From positions 810,146-874,145 of the forward strand of contig JANRJQ010000010.1 in NCBI GenBank assembly GCA_033763895.1: DNA of 64,000 nucleotides, in the 5' to 3' direction. Both the position numbers and the translations under genes were made by a program. Within the stretch, counting starts at the first letter, position 1; the number at the start of each line of letters is the position of its first letter. Source of the stretch: Chloroherpetonaceae bacterium (GTDB lineage Bacteria; Bacteroidota; Chlorobiia; Chlorobiales; Thermochlorobacteraceae). Under the pieces are notes generated by a model. It saw nothing but the letters and a program-made list of their open reading frames with translations, did no database searches and was not told the DNA's origin. This document shows positions 9,134 to 18,200 of the stretch, one piece after another.

Positions 9134-9493
9134 TTAGGTTCCTGTTTGTTCAGTTGTTTTCAATACAACAAATGTATAAACAGCAAATGCAATAGACAAT
9201 ACCAACATTGCGATCCGTACCCAAGCATCAGAAAAGGATTCTTCTCCAGTCATGAGTTTCTGAACTAAGCCGGGAATCCTCATTCCTACCCCAACAATAA
9301 CCACAACCGCTGAACCGAAGCAAATCCACTTGCCGGTTGATTGAGAGTCTGCAGACATGTACATGTAGCCTCCGATAATAGCCAATAAACCAGCGGCACT
9401 TCCAATAAAAGAGGTTGGACTACCCGATTTCAAATAACCGATAATCCCTATGATAATCATAAGGAACCCAAATGATGCGATGATAGAATTCAT
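9134..9493 (-). CDS. Small four-helix membrane protein, TMEM14-like
   Basis: A 119-residue integral membrane protein with four hydrophobic helices. The segment GIIGYLKSGSPTSFIGSAAG resembles the G..GY.K.GS..SL..G signature of the TMEM14 (UPF0136) family, known in eukaryotes for mitochondrial inner-membrane roles and present in many bacteria without a defined role. The match is by eye on one motif plus topology, so the assignment is moderate. It is placed upstream of the exported protein at 8517-9122 with only 11 bp between them. Confidence 0.65.
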   Translation of the reverse strand: MNSIIASFGFLMIIIGIIGYLKSGSPTSFIGSAAGLLAIIGGYMYMSADSQSTGKWICFGSAVVVIVGVGMRIPGLVQKLMTGEESFSDAWVRIAMLVLSIAFAVYTFVVLKTTEQTGT

Positions 9494-9554
9494 GAATAAA
9501 AAGAATGGTTTGAATGAAATGAATGAAAAATGATGGAATCAAATATAAAGGTTA

Positions 9555-10166
9555 TTACTCATTTTTTGATTTGAACTCGTTCTTCTGAATTAGAGTTGAA
9601 TCTATATCAAATCGGGGTTCTAGAAATGTTCTAATAAGCTTTTCAAATTCTTCTTTCTGCCCGTTTTGAACACGTATTATTTCAATTTTTCGCTGGACAA
9701 TTTTTTTTCCCCTTTTTTCTTTCTTGATGTTTCTGAAAAAATGGTACTCCGTGTAACTATTCTTTGAGCGGGTAAAGTAGTCCGTAACCTCTGCCCATCG
9801 TAAGAGAGAGCGTGAAGGGGAGTTGATACTCAACAGTATTCCTTCATTCAGAACAAGGCGTTGCTCTGATGCAGCAGAACCAAGGAACCAAAAAATACTT
9901 GCAAAAAAATACCCAGTGAATTTAATGACCGATTCGTCGTCACCAATGAGATAAGCTAAAGCAATTGAGAAAAACTGGACTAAAGCATAAATAGAAGGGA
10001 GAAGCGGGAAACCAAATAAGATACCGTGGCGAATGGAAAGCAATGAATGCTTGATTCTTAGTCGATTGAAAAGTGAAATCAGAGCAAAAAAGGGCATTAC
10101 TATAATTACTCCGTAGAAGAAGTAATTTTCTATAGTCATAACGATTGTCTTTAGCTCAAACTCCAT
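9555..10166 (-). CDS. Membrane protein of unknown function
   Basis: A 203-residue protein with three or four hydrophobic helices in residues about 15-95 (FFYGVIIVMPFFALISLF, then FPLLPSIYALVQFFSIALAYL, then FTGYFFASIFWFLG), followed by a soluble charged tail of about 100 residues containing basic KKEKRGKK. The tail's strand pattern could be a small PH-like fold, but this is not certain. The ATG at 10166 is used; another ATG nine codons on is equally possible. No recognised family. Confidence 0.55.
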   Translation of the reverse strand: MEFELKTIVMTIENYFFYGVIIVMPFFALISLFNRLRIKHSLLSIRHGILFGFPLLPSIYALVQFFSIALAYLIGDDESVIKFTGYFFASIFWFLGSAASEQRLVLNEGILLSINSPSRSLLRWAEVTDYFTRSKNSYTEYHFFRNIKKEKRGKKIVQRKIEIIRVQNGQKEEFEKLIRTFLEPRFDIDSTLIQKNEFKSKNE

Positions 10167-10263
10167 AGTAATGATGATAAGAAGTTACTGATTGTAACAG
10201 TCCTTTAGGGCATAGACGTTTATCATGTTAATATAGAAAATTGAAGGGAAGAAGTGAATAGAT

Positions 10264-10290
10264 AAAAAAAGCGGCTAAAGCCGCTTTGAA
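10264..10290 (-). terminator. Rho-independent terminator
   Basis: On the - strand the arms AAAGCGGC and GCCGCTTT enclose a short TTTA loop and run into seven T. It ends the small 71-codon gene, which supports that gene being real. Confidence 0.85.
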
Positions 10291-10294
10291 AAGG

Positions 10295-10510
10295 TTAGTT
10301 TTTGAGAAAGTTAAATTTCTCGATAAAGTTTTTCAGGTTAATTGATAGCTCCTTCATGAATGATTCGGAGTTCGTTTCTGAGATGGTGTGGTCGTTAATA
10401 AACGGATCGAATTTGTTCTCGATATTGGGTTTGTTTCTATACTCCATATCAAGGAACTTATTCATTTCGTTATCTCCGCTGTAAGAGTCGTTTCTATTGG
10501 TGTCTAACAT
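10295..10510 (-). CDS. Small hypothetical protein (71 residues)
   Basis: A short, Asn-, Glu- and Lys-rich soluble protein with no recognised domain. Support comes from context: an ATG at 10510, an uninterrupted frame, and a strong terminator starting 5 bp after the stop. The composition (many N, D, S; no hydrophobic core beyond MKELSINLKNFIEKF) suggests a mostly disordered protein with one amphipathic helix near the end. It faces divergently the cytochrome oxidase subunit IV gene. Function unknown. Confidence 0.5.
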   Translation of the reverse strand: MLDTNRNDSYSGDNEMNKFLDMEYRNKPNIENKFDPFINDHTISETNSESFMKELSINLKNFIEKFNFLKN

Positions 10511-10695
10511 AATTTAAAATAATTTAACTTGCTTATACGCGTTAAGTCAAGAAAGTTGCAGAAGTGGGTTTGTTAAATGTCAGTTGAATAAAAGAAAGAG
10601 AGATTCTCTATACAAGAAAGGAATCGCAAAAACTTGAAAAATGAAAACCGTTTTGTAATTTAACATTGGCTTTAATAATTTATCAGTATCGTAGT

Positions 10696-11115
10696 ATGCA
10701 GCATTCCAGTCAATCGCACTCTCTCCGGAATACAAATACCCATCATCCACACATTCTTCCTTTGAAACTTTATCTGATGGTAGGAGGGGCTTTATTGTTT
10801 CTGACTGTCATTACTGTTTGGGTCGCTCAATTTGACTTTGGCGCGCTGAACCTCATTGTCGCGATGACTGTAGCAACGATAAAAGCGGGACTTGTCGCAG
10901 CGTTTTTTATGCATCTCTATTACGATAACAAATTTTACACTGCGATTCTTTTGATCGGTTTGGTTGCGTTAGCCGTTTTCATTGCATTTACGATGATCGA
11001 TGGAAAAAGCAGAACCGGTATCTATGAAAATGAAATGCAAGAAATAAGAAAGAAATCTAAGATGTATGACGCAAAGCCGAACTCAACGCCAGCCCCTAAA
11101 ACTGAAGGTAAATAA
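10696..11115 (+). CDS. Cytochrome c oxidase subunit IV family protein
   Basis: A small inner-membrane subunit of the aa3-type terminal oxidase, with three hydrophobic helices (LYLMVGGALLFLTVITVWVA, then LIVAMTVATIKAGLVAAFFM, then YTAILLIGLVALAVFIAFTM). The conserved K-G-V-A-FFMHL-type segment between helices two and three is typical of prokaryotic COX4. The ATG at 10696 is chosen because the frame upstream offers only a TTG without support. It heads a + strand group with heme A synthase, Sco and DUF420, all oxidase assembly functions, while subunits I-III are not in the window. Confidence 0.85.
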   Translation: MQHSSQSHSLRNTNTHHPHILPLKLYLMVGGALLFLTVITVWVAQFDFGALNLIVAMTVATIKAGLVAAFFMHLYYDNKFYTAILLIGLVALAVFIAFTMIDGKSRTGIYENEMQEIRKKSKMYDAKPNSTPAPKTEGK

Positions 11116-11176
11116 CTGGCAAATTTGTGCGGAGTTCATCCCCCTAACCCCTTAAACTCTAAATACATCTTTAATT

Positions 11177-12202
11177 GTGCTTGATAAAAATCAGAATCAG
11201 GATAGACTGAGCGTTTATTTCAAAATTTGTGCATCTGCAACTGGAATAACATATTTATTAATTTTCTTAGGCGGTCTTGTGCGTGTTTCTGGTGCGGGTT
11301 TAGGTTGTCCAGATTGGCCAAAATGTTATGGGCTATGGATTCCCCCTATATCCTTAGATCAACTGCCAGCAGGTTACGATCCTTCTACATTTAATGCAAC
11401 ATTAACTTGGATCGAATATATCAACCGACTTTTTGGAGTTTTAACCGGCTTTTTTATCCTCGCTGTATTTTACTATACAATAAGATATTTTAGAAGTAAA
11501 AAAAATTACGTGATTTTTTCACTTCTTTCATTAATCTTGGTGATTTTTCAAGGATGGTTGGGTAAAGTGGTCGTCGATTCTGATTTAGAACCGGTAATCG
11601 TAACCTTACATTTGATTTTTGCAATTTTGATTGTGAGTATACTTTTAGGATTAACTATAGTGGTATGGAAAGACAAAGTAGGAAATCTAAAGTTTATAAA
11701 TCTTGAAGGAATAAATAATCATACCATTTTATTACCAATAAGATTATTGATTGTAATTTGGATTATCTCTTTTATTCAATTGGTATTAGGTACTCAAGTT
11801 CGCGAACAAATAGAACATTTATCTATAAAATATCCATTACTCGAGGATGTTCATAAAGTTGATTTAATGGGAAATATAGGTCATATACACGGCTATTTAG
11901 GTGTATTCACTGCACTACTAACCTATTCATTTGTGTATCTCGTATTAATTAAATTAAATAATGTTTCGCATGAGATAAAAAAGCTGGCTGTAGTTTTTGG
12001 AATCTTGATAACAGTTCAAGTTTTTGTCGGTGTATCCCTTGTTAAAATCGGATTGCCGGAAATTCTTAAACTATTTCATCAGTGGATAGCAACATTATTT
12101 TTGGGAGTTTTGTTGATTCTATTTTTATTGCTAAAAAGCAAGGGCGGTGTTGTGGAAGGAAAGGATGGTTATCATCATTCCCTAAGGAGTACTGGTTTAT
12201 GA
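11177..12202 (+). CDS. ctaA: Heme A synthase (COX15/CtaA family)
   Basis: An inner-membrane protein of 341 residues with eight hydrophobic helices that oxidises heme O to heme A for cytochrome oxidase. Family signs are GGLVRVSGAGLGCPDWPKC near the N-terminus (with the paired cysteine region) and heme-ligand histidines in HLIFAIL, HIHGYLG and HQWIATLF. The start is the GTG at 11177; no in-frame ATG lies close to it. The gene is more A+T-rich than the flanking housekeeping genes, as is the following Sco gene. Its partner heme O synthase (ctaB) is not in view. Confidence 0.9.
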   Translation: MLDKNQNQDRLSVYFKICASATGITYLLIFLGGLVRVSGAGLGCPDWPKCYGLWIPPISLDQLPAGYDPSTFNATLTWIEYINRLFGVLTGFFILAVFYYTIRYFRSKKNYVIFSLLSLILVIFQGWLGKVVVDSDLEPVIVTLHLIFAILIVSILLGLTIVVWKDKVGNLKFINLEGINNHTILLPIRLLIVIWIISFIQLVLGTQVREQIEHLSIKYPLLEDVHKVDLMGNIGHIHGYLGVFTALLTYSFVYLVLIKLNNVSHEIKKLAVVFGILITVQVFVGVSLVKIGLPEILKLFHQWIATLFLGVLLILFLLLKSKGGVVEGKDGYHHSLRSTGL

Positions 12203-12245
12203 TTTTTTAGAATTTTAATAAAATAGATTAATTCTTAATTTGCTT

Positions 12246-12860
12246 ATGAAAAATAGCATTAATATTATTATAGGAATAATCATAGGTGTTCTTTTAGTGG
12301 TATTTATTTCCATATTTACGATTCAAAGTGCAAATAAATCAAGGGGGCAGTTACAAGTACTTGGCTCAATACCGAAATTTGATTTTATTACACAAGATGG
12401 TGAAGTGTTTAATGAATCAAAATTAAAGGGAAAAATTACTGTTTTATACTTTTTTTTTACAAGATGTCCTTCCGCTTGCCCTATAATGGCATCAGAACTT
12501 TTAGAACTGTATTCTTATTACAAAGAAAATGATAAAATACAGTTTTTATCAATAACCGTTGATCCGATTCATGATTCATTAAGTGTTTTAATAAAGTATA
12601 AGGAGTCTGTTGGAATCAATTCTTCGCAATGGCAACTGCTGAGAGGCGATACCTCGAGTGTAATCGAATTCTCTGAACGCGGAATCAGATTACCAGCTGA
12701 AAATCTTCCTGCAGGTCATAGCACAAAATTTGTGCTAATTGATCAAAACCTTCAGATAAGGGGTTATTATAGCAGTGGAGAGCCACAAAGCCTTGCGGCA
12801 TTAAAAACAGCGATAAGAGAATTAGCGCTCTCACAAATGACAAGGAATAATCAAAACTAA
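12246..12860 (+). CDS. SCO1/SenC family copper chaperone
   Basis: A membrane-anchored thioredoxin-fold protein of 204 residues that delivers copper to the CuA centre of cytochrome oxidase subunit II. One N-terminal helix (about residues 5-25) anchors it. The copper-binding CPSAC (CxxxC) sits in FTRCPSACPIMASE, and the conserved histidine is in LPAGHSTKF. The ATG at 12246 is preferred over a TTG two codons upstream. It lies between heme A synthase and the DUF420 gene, which matches a role in oxidase assembly. Confidence 0.92.
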   Translation: MKNSINIIIGIIIGVLLVVFISIFTIQSANKSRGQLQVLGSIPKFDFITQDGEVFNESKLKGKITVLYFFFTRCPSACPIMASELLELYSYYKENDKIQFLSITVDPIHDSLSVLIKYKESVGINSSQWQLLRGDTSSVIEFSERGIRLPAENLPAGHSTKFVLIDQNLQIRGYYSSGEPQSLAALKTAIRELALSQMTRNNQN

Positions 12861-12863
12861 ATT

Positions 12864-13409
12864 ATGGAAGTTATACACAAAGCCTCGGAAAAAAAACTGG
12901 GAATATTCGTTTATTCGATAACTATTGTCGTTGCTAGCCTAGTAACGTATTTATTAATTTACCCTAAGAGTTTAGCAGTTGGAAATCTTGATGTTTCTGG
13001 ACTTCCAAGATTTCATGCCTTTATTAATGGGACTTGCTTCATTTTATTAATTATCGGACTAATTGCAATAATGAGTCGCAATTTTTCACTTCACAAAATA
13101 ATGATGCTAAGTACCTTTGTTCTTTCTGCAATTTTTTTGGTGAGCTATGTTTTATACCATTCTCAAGCTGCACCAACGAAATTTGGAGGAATTGGAAGTA
13201 TTAAGTACGTATATTACTTTATTCTTGTAACTCATATTCTGCTCGCAACAATTATTCTTCCTTTAGCTTTATTTACTATAGCAAGGTCTTGGAGGGGAGA
13301 ATTTGAAAAGCATAAAAAAGTTGCCCGATGGACATTGCCTATTTGGTTATATGTTACTTTGACAGGGGTGCTCGTTTATTTAATGATTTCTCCTTATTAC
13401 TTAAAGTAA
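12864..13409 (+). CDS. DUF420 family membrane protein (CtaM-like)
   Basis: A 181-residue protein with five hydrophobic helices. Conserved features are FHAFINGTCF, a YHSQ segment at the end of helix three, and THILLATIILPLAL, typical of DUF420. The Bacillus member CtaM is needed for activity of a heme-copper oxidase, which agrees with the Sco gene ending 3 bp upstream. It is the last gene of the oxidase-assembly group; an A+T-rich hairpin with a T-run follows at 13472. Confidence 0.85.
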   Translation: MEVIHKASEKKLGIFVYSITIVVASLVTYLLIYPKSLAVGNLDVSGLPRFHAFINGTCFILLIIGLIAIMSRNFSLHKIMMLSTFVLSAIFLVSYVLYHSQAAPTKFGGIGSIKYVYYFILVTHILLATIILPLALFTIARSWRGEFEKHKKVARWTLPIWLYVTLTGVLVYLMISPYYLK

Positions 13410-13471
13410 TTGAATTCTTAACTCCTCAATATCAATTACTTTAAAAGAACCACCAAAAAAATTAATTTTAA

Positions 13472-13522
13472 AATAATTTAATTATAATTGAGTGATTATT
13501 CAAATTAAATTATTATTTTTTT
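13472..13522 (+). terminator. Possible A+T-rich terminator
   Basis: The 12-bp arms AATAATTTAATT (13472) and AATTAAATTATT (13503) pair perfectly and are followed by a T-run. It lies 60 bp after the DUF420 gene in an otherwise featureless A+T-rich gap (13410-13728) where no gene, tRNA or repeat was seen. The lack of G+C in the stem lowers confidence. Confidence 0.45.
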
Positions 13523-13728
13523 GGGAATTTTAAGTATTTAAAGTGGAAAATTAGTTATTTAAAAATTAAATCATGTTCAATACTCCAGTTTTTAAGCTGA
13601 AATGCCAACCTAAAAAGTAAAATCTACACCCCACTATCGAATATAAAAAAAATGCTATTGCTTCTGGATGAAGTTTAGAATTCAGAAGATGTTATGAGAT
13701 GTTTGATGATACAAGTTTTCTAAAAAAT

Positions 13729-15042
13729 TTAATTAATAAATTTAATCACGAATTTCTTTACATCATTAGGGATTTCAAGAATAGACTCTTTGATTTGAGT
13801 GTGATTTGTTTTCGTATGATATACAAAAAATATTATCTCAATAGTCGCAAAGATCATACAATGAATGCTATAAGAAGTAGCTGCTCCAATTAGACCAAAC
13901 TGTGGTATGAAATAGAAATTTAATATAATTGAAGTAATAAGGGAAATGAAGGTAAAAAATAAATGAATATTTACTTTATTCTCACTAACAAGATATGTGC
14001 CAATTATTCTGACCAAACTGAAGAAAACAACTCCCGGGAGAATATAAAATAGGGGCTGAATGGAATCGTTAAATTTGTCTGAATAAAGTAAATCTATAAA
14101 ATATCTACCAAACGTAATAAGCATTATAGCAAGTGTAATGCTAGAAATGAGTACAATAGAAAAGACCTTAATCGTGACTTTGGTTTTATTTTCAATGTTA
14201 CTTGCTAAAAAGACTAATAAAGAGGATGAAATTGAATCTGAAATAAGCCATATTGTTTCACCCATTCTGGTAGCTGTTGAATAAATCCCCAAAGACCTTT
14301 CTCCAAGGAAATTGATTATAATGTAAGTATCAATTTTCATTTCAAGAAAAAAGAATATGACAATAAGGTAAAATGGAACTGCATCTTTTAGAAAATTTGG
14401 AATACCAGATGGAAAAGTATCGAACTTGGATTTTTTGATTTCCCTTAAAATATTCAAATTGTAAGAAACTAAAGTAAATGCAATTATATTTGATCCAATA
14501 AACCCAGAAATCGCAAGAGAAGGACTTAACTTTTCTAAAATGAAAAGTAAAAATAAATAAAAACATAAAAGCCCTTGACTAATTAGGGTTATATAGTTAT
14601 TAAATCTTATTTCACCTTTTCCTATTAGAATTCCGTTTAAAAAATTATTGAGGAAGAACAAGGGAAGGGTTATAAGAAGAAGGATAGTATTAATGTTAAA
14701 TTTTCTATTTGGAAAAAGGAGATAAGAAAATTTAAACTGAAATGATAGGAGAATTAGAAATGTAGTTAAAAAGGTGGCTATAAATGTTACTATTAAAGAG
14801 TAGTAAATTGCTTTACCAATTTCAACACTTTGATTTGCTACCTTAAGTGCATTACTATTTTGAATGCCAAATCCAAAAAAAAGTCCTAAACCAGTTAATG
14901 TGTTAATAAAGAGAATATACTGTCCTTTACCATCTGGCCCAAGCGATCTCGAAATAAAGATATCAATGAGAATTCCTAAAACAAATTTGCTAAATACACT
15001 TGTCAAAAATGTATGTACTGATTCAGAAGCAAGTTTTCCCAT
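13729..15042 (-). CDS. Polysaccharide flippase, Wzx/MATE-like (MOP superfamily)
   Basis: A 437-residue integral membrane protein with about twelve hydrophobic helices. The N-terminal LIDIFISRSLGPDGKGQY and FFGFGIQNSNALKVA segments are characteristic of oligosaccharide-lipid flippases, which move undecaprenyl-linked glycan units across the inner membrane. It is markedly A+T-rich compared with ispG 7 bp upstream of its start, hinting at separate acquisition. No polymerase or glycosyltransferase lies beside it here, but UDP-glucuronate decarboxylase and NeuB genes follow in the same direction upstream, consistent with a surface-glycan locus. Confidence 0.8.
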   Translation of the reverse strand: MGKLASESVHTFLTSVFSKFVLGILIDIFISRSLGPDGKGQYILFINTLTGLGLFFGFGIQNSNALKVANQSVEIGKAIYYSLIVTFIATFLTTFLILLSFQFKFSYLLFPNRKFNINTILLLITLPLFFLNNFLNGILIGKGEIRFNNYITLISQGLLCFYLFLLFILEKLSPSLAISGFIGSNIIAFTLVSYNLNILREIKKSKFDTFPSGIPNFLKDAVPFYLIVIFFFLEMKIDTYIIINFLGERSLGIYSTATRMGETIWLISDSISSSLLVFLASNIENKTKVTIKVFSIVLISSITLAIMLITFGRYFIDLLYSDKFNDSIQPLFYILPGVVFFSLVRIIGTYLVSENKVNIHLFFTFISLITSIILNFYFIPQFGLIGAATSYSIHCMIFATIEIIFFVYHTKTNHTQIKESILEIPNDVKKFVIKFIN

Positions 15043-15049
15043 TCGATTT

Positions 15050-17149
15050 TTATGCCTCTATTTCAGTATCGATTTCTTTAGGTTCTTTCCACTTACCATT
15101 TCGTTTAATCAAGTCAATTAAACGATCCACAGCTTCATTCTCAGGAATATTTCTCTCCACAACTTCTTTTCCAACATAAAGTGAAATTTGTGCTATACCT
15201 GTTCCAACATATCCAAAGTCTGCATCTGCCATTTCGCCCGGTCCATTTACAATACACCCCATTATCCCAATCTTTACCCCTTTAAGATGTGAGGTTCTGG
15301 CTTTTATTTTTGCAGTTACTTCTTCTAAGTCAAAAAGGGTTCTTCCGCAAGAAGGGCAAGAAATATATTCAGTTTTTGTCATCCGATACCTTGTGGCTTG
15401 GAGAATATTATAAACCAAATTTAATTCATCACCACGTAGCATATTACTTTCAAAGGATAAAATATCGCCTATACCATCTGATAAAAGTGAGCCAAACTGA
15501 ATCGAAGCTGCAACGACAGTGTTTAAGTCACTTGTAGACTCTGGGATTTTGATTGACGACGACTTTACTTTTTTTGAATTATATCGAAGCACAATTGGAT
15601 AATGTATTCCATTGGTGTGGAAGGAATATGCTAATCGCCTATAAGGATATATTAGATTTTCTGATAAAATTGAAAATAAAACTTTTTCAATTTTCATTTT
15701 TTGACATTTTAACGCAATTTTTGTCAAAATCTCTGCAACTGCGCGATCACTGGCCTCTTGTTGAATAAAACAAAATTCAATACATCCTGACCCGGAATAA
15801 TACTCTAAATCGCTTAAATCAAAGCGTTCACCTTCTTTAATGAGTAAGGTTACTTTCTCGACTTTATCTATTAATGCTTTTGCAGAAAGTGGTTCGGATG
15901 TTGTAACAGAAATGGGTATTTTTATCAATTTTTCAAAGAGTAGCTTTTGAATTTCAAATACTTCATCAATTGAATCAGTGGAAATTGAAACCAACTCTGA
16001 TTTTGCACCATCCTTCAAGAATGGTTTTGCAGAAAAAATGATTTCATCTCGGACTTCGTCCATTTTTAAGAGGGGTGTTTTTATGTGAAGTTCAACTCGT
16101 GGGGGGGCATCACCACCAATTTCAAAGGATGAAATGGAAAACTTCTTTGATACTCTTCTCGAAAACTCAAAAGGATTATAAGAAACTTCAACTTCTGATT
16201 CTTTTAGGTGGTCGGGTTTTATCAGTTCGCTGACAACTGTAAGTTGATTTTCATGTTTAAGAAGCCATCTTTCATTGTAACGGCGAACAATCTCAAACCC
16301 AACAGCGACTTCATTAACAGGATCCTCAGTTAATGAAACCCGGATAGTATCTCCTAAACCATCTTCTAATAAAGAACCAATCCCAATGGCCGATTTGACC
16401 CGTCCTTCCTCAGAATTTCCTGCTTCGGTAACCCCCAAATGCAACGGATACTTATGTTTCAATTCTTTATCTGCCCGATTCACCAATAGTCGATAGGCTT
16501 GTATCATCACCAAAGGATTTGATGATTTCATCGAAAAAAGGAAATCGTAATATCCGCAATCTTCACAAATCCGAGCGAATTCAAGGGCTGACTCAACCAT
16601 ACCGAGTGGAGAATCACCATATCGATTCATAATTCTATCGGAAAGTGAGCCGTGATTTGTCCCAATTCGAATTGAACGACCTAAATCTTTACATTTTAAT
16701 ACTAGAGGCTTAAATTCTTTATAAATCCTTTCTAATTCCTCTTGATATTCCGAATCAGTGTATTCTCGAACGGCAAATTTCTTTTTATCGGCATAATTTC
16801 CGGGGTTTACGCGAACATTTTCAACAAATTCTGCTGCTTTCAAGGCAGCATTGGGCGTAAAGTGGATATCAGCAACAAGAGGGGTATTAATGTTAAGCGA
16901 GCGTAGTCGCTTAGAGATTTCACCCAAATTCTCTGCTTCTTTCATTGAAGGAGCTGTAATTCGGATAATTTCGCAACCAGCTTCGAAGAGTCGTTGACAT
17001 TGTTCAACCGTTGCTGCTGTGTTCATCGTATCTGTCGTCGTCATTGATTCAACTCGAATTGGATGAACGCCGCCTAACTTAATGATTCCAAACCCAACTT
17101 CCGAGGTTAACCGTCGGTAGTATTTATAAGGGCTTTGTGTGTAATGCAT
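15050..17149 (-). CDS. ispG: (E)-4-hydroxy-3-methylbut-2-enyl-diphosphate synthase, long form
   Basis: The penultimate enzyme of the MEP pathway of isoprenoid synthesis, converting MEcPP to HMBPP with a [4Fe-4S] cluster. At 699 residues it is the long form with a central insert domain (about residues 300-560) between the N-terminal TIM barrel and the C-terminal cluster domain, as known from Bacteroidota, Chlorobiota, Chlamydiae and plants. Cluster cysteines are visible in CPSCGRT and GCIVNGPGE. The first residues MHYTQSPYKYYRR match long-form homologues, which fixes the start. It is followed after 7 bp by the flippase gene. Confidence 0.95.
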   Translation of the reverse strand: MHYTQSPYKYYRRLTSEVGFGIIKLGGVHPIRVESMTTTDTMNTAATVEQCQRLFEAGCEIIRITAPSMKEAENLGEISKRLRSLNINTPLVADIHFTPNAALKAAEFVENVRVNPGNYADKKKFAVREYTDSEYQEELERIYKEFKPLVLKCKDLGRSIRIGTNHGSLSDRIMNRYGDSPLGMVESALEFARICEDCGYYDFLFSMKSSNPLVMIQAYRLLVNRADKELKHKYPLHLGVTEAGNSEEGRVKSAIGIGSLLEDGLGDTIRVSLTEDPVNEVAVGFEIVRRYNERWLLKHENQLTVVSELIKPDHLKESEVEVSYNPFEFSRRVSKKFSISSFEIGGDAPPRVELHIKTPLLKMDEVRDEIIFSAKPFLKDGAKSELVSISTDSIDEVFEIQKLLFEKLIKIPISVTTSEPLSAKALIDKVEKVTLLIKEGERFDLSDLEYYSGSGCIEFCFIQQEASDRAVAEILTKIALKCQKMKIEKVLFSILSENLIYPYRRLAYSFHTNGIHYPIVLRYNSKKVKSSSIKIPESTSDLNTVVAASIQFGSLLSDGIGDILSFESNMLRGDELNLVYNILQATRYRMTKTEYISCPSCGRTLFDLEEVTAKIKARTSHLKGVKIGIMGCIVNGPGEMADADFGYVGTGIAQISLYVGKEVVERNIPENEAVDRLIDLIKRNGKWKEPKEIDTEIEA

Positions 17150-17190
17150 AACTTAACTCCTTCATTTAGAAAAGAATTCAGTGTGAAAAA

Positions 17191-18150
17191 CTACTTCTGA
17201 CTTTTGTCTAAAAAGAATTGAATTGTACGACGAAGCCCTTCGGCACGTCCGATTTTAGGCTCCCACCCTAATATTGATTTTGCCCTTGTAATATCCGGTT
17301 GACGTTGCTTTGGATCATCAGCAGGAAGTGGCCGATACTCAATTCCTACCGTTTTATCAGCCAATTCCTTCATGACATTTTGAACTTCTTTCGCAAAATC
17401 CAAAATGGTGATTTCATTGGGATTGCCGATGTTTACAGGCATGTTTTCAGTTGAATTCAAAAGACGCCAAATTCCATCAACCAAATCGGAAACATAACAG
17501 AAAGAACGGGTCTGGGAACCATCTCCAAACACGGTCATAGGTTCATTGCGTATTGCTGAACCGACAAATGATGGTAGGGCGCGGCCATCATCAAGGCGCA
17601 TTCTCGGGCCATAGGTATTGAATATCCTGAGAATTCGTGTGTCCAGCCCGTGGTGACGGTGATAAGCCATTGTAATTGCTTCTGCAAATCGTTTTGCTTC
17701 ATCGTAACATCCTCTAAATCCGATCGGATTCACATGACCCCAATAAGTTTCTTTCTGCGGGTGTTCAAGCGGGTCTCCATAGACTTCTGAAGTAGAAGCA
17801 ATCATGAATTTCGCGCCCTTTGCTTTTGCAAAACCAAGAGCATTATGTGTTCCTAATGATCCTACTTTAAGTGTTTGGATAGGAATTTTAAGATAGTCGA
17901 TTGGGCTTGCCGGAGATGCAAAATGCAAGACATTATCTACAGGGCCATCGATATAAATAAAATTGCAAACATCGTGACGGATAAACTTAAAGTCAGGGTT
18001 TCCCATCAGATGGGCGATATTTTCAGGGCTTCCGGTCACAAAGTTATCGATAGCAATAACCCGATGGCCTTCGCTCAGAAAACGATCGCAAAGATGTGAA
18101 CCTAAAAAGCCTGCGCCTCCTGTAATGACTGTGGTTTGTTTTTTTGACAT
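17191..18150 (-). CDS. UDP-glucuronate decarboxylase (UDP-xylose synthase), SDR family
   Basis: An extended short-chain dehydrogenase of 319 residues that oxidises and decarboxylates UDP-glucuronate to UDP-xylose using bound NAD. The NAD-binding GGAGFLGSH is at the N-terminus, and the catalytic Tyr-Lys pair is in GCYDEAKR. The segments [10 protein letters not shown] and [14 protein letters not shown] are signature-like for this subfamily, distinguishing it from GalE or dTDP-glucose dehydratase. It feeds surface-polysaccharide synthesis, in line with the flippase and NeuB nearby. The product sugar is inferred from family membership. Confidence 0.9.
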   Translation of the reverse strand: MSKKQTTVITGGAGFLGSHLCDRFLSEGHRVIAIDNFVTGSPENIAHLMGNPDFKFIRHDVCNFIYIDGPVDNVLHFASPASPIDYLKIPIQTLKVGSLGTHNALGFAKAKGAKFMIASTSEVYGDPLEHPQKETYWGHVNPIGFRGCYDEAKRFAEAITMAYHRHHGLDTRILRIFNTYGPRMRLDDGRALPSFVGSAIRNEPMTVFGDGSQTRSFCYVSDLVDGIWRLLNSTENMPVNIGNPNEITILDFAKEVQNVMKELADKTVGIEYRPLPADDPKQRQPDITRAKSILGWEPKIGRAEGLRRTIQFFLDKSQK

Positions 18151-18200
18151 AAAATTTCAATGTTATGAATTCGTTATTAAAGAAAGGGGGATGGGATTAA

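Noticed and set aside
10302-10484. 60-codon + strand ORF opposite the 71-residue gene
   Set aside because: The - strand gene has a well-placed terminator after its stop; the + frame has none.
13410-13728. tRNA or small RNA in the gap after DUF420
   Set aside because: No cloverleaf or conserved motif is visible; only an A+T-rich hairpin is found.
13699-13893. Small + strand gene near the end of the flippase
   Set aside because: It mostly overlaps the flippase gene on the other strand, with no start signal or family support.
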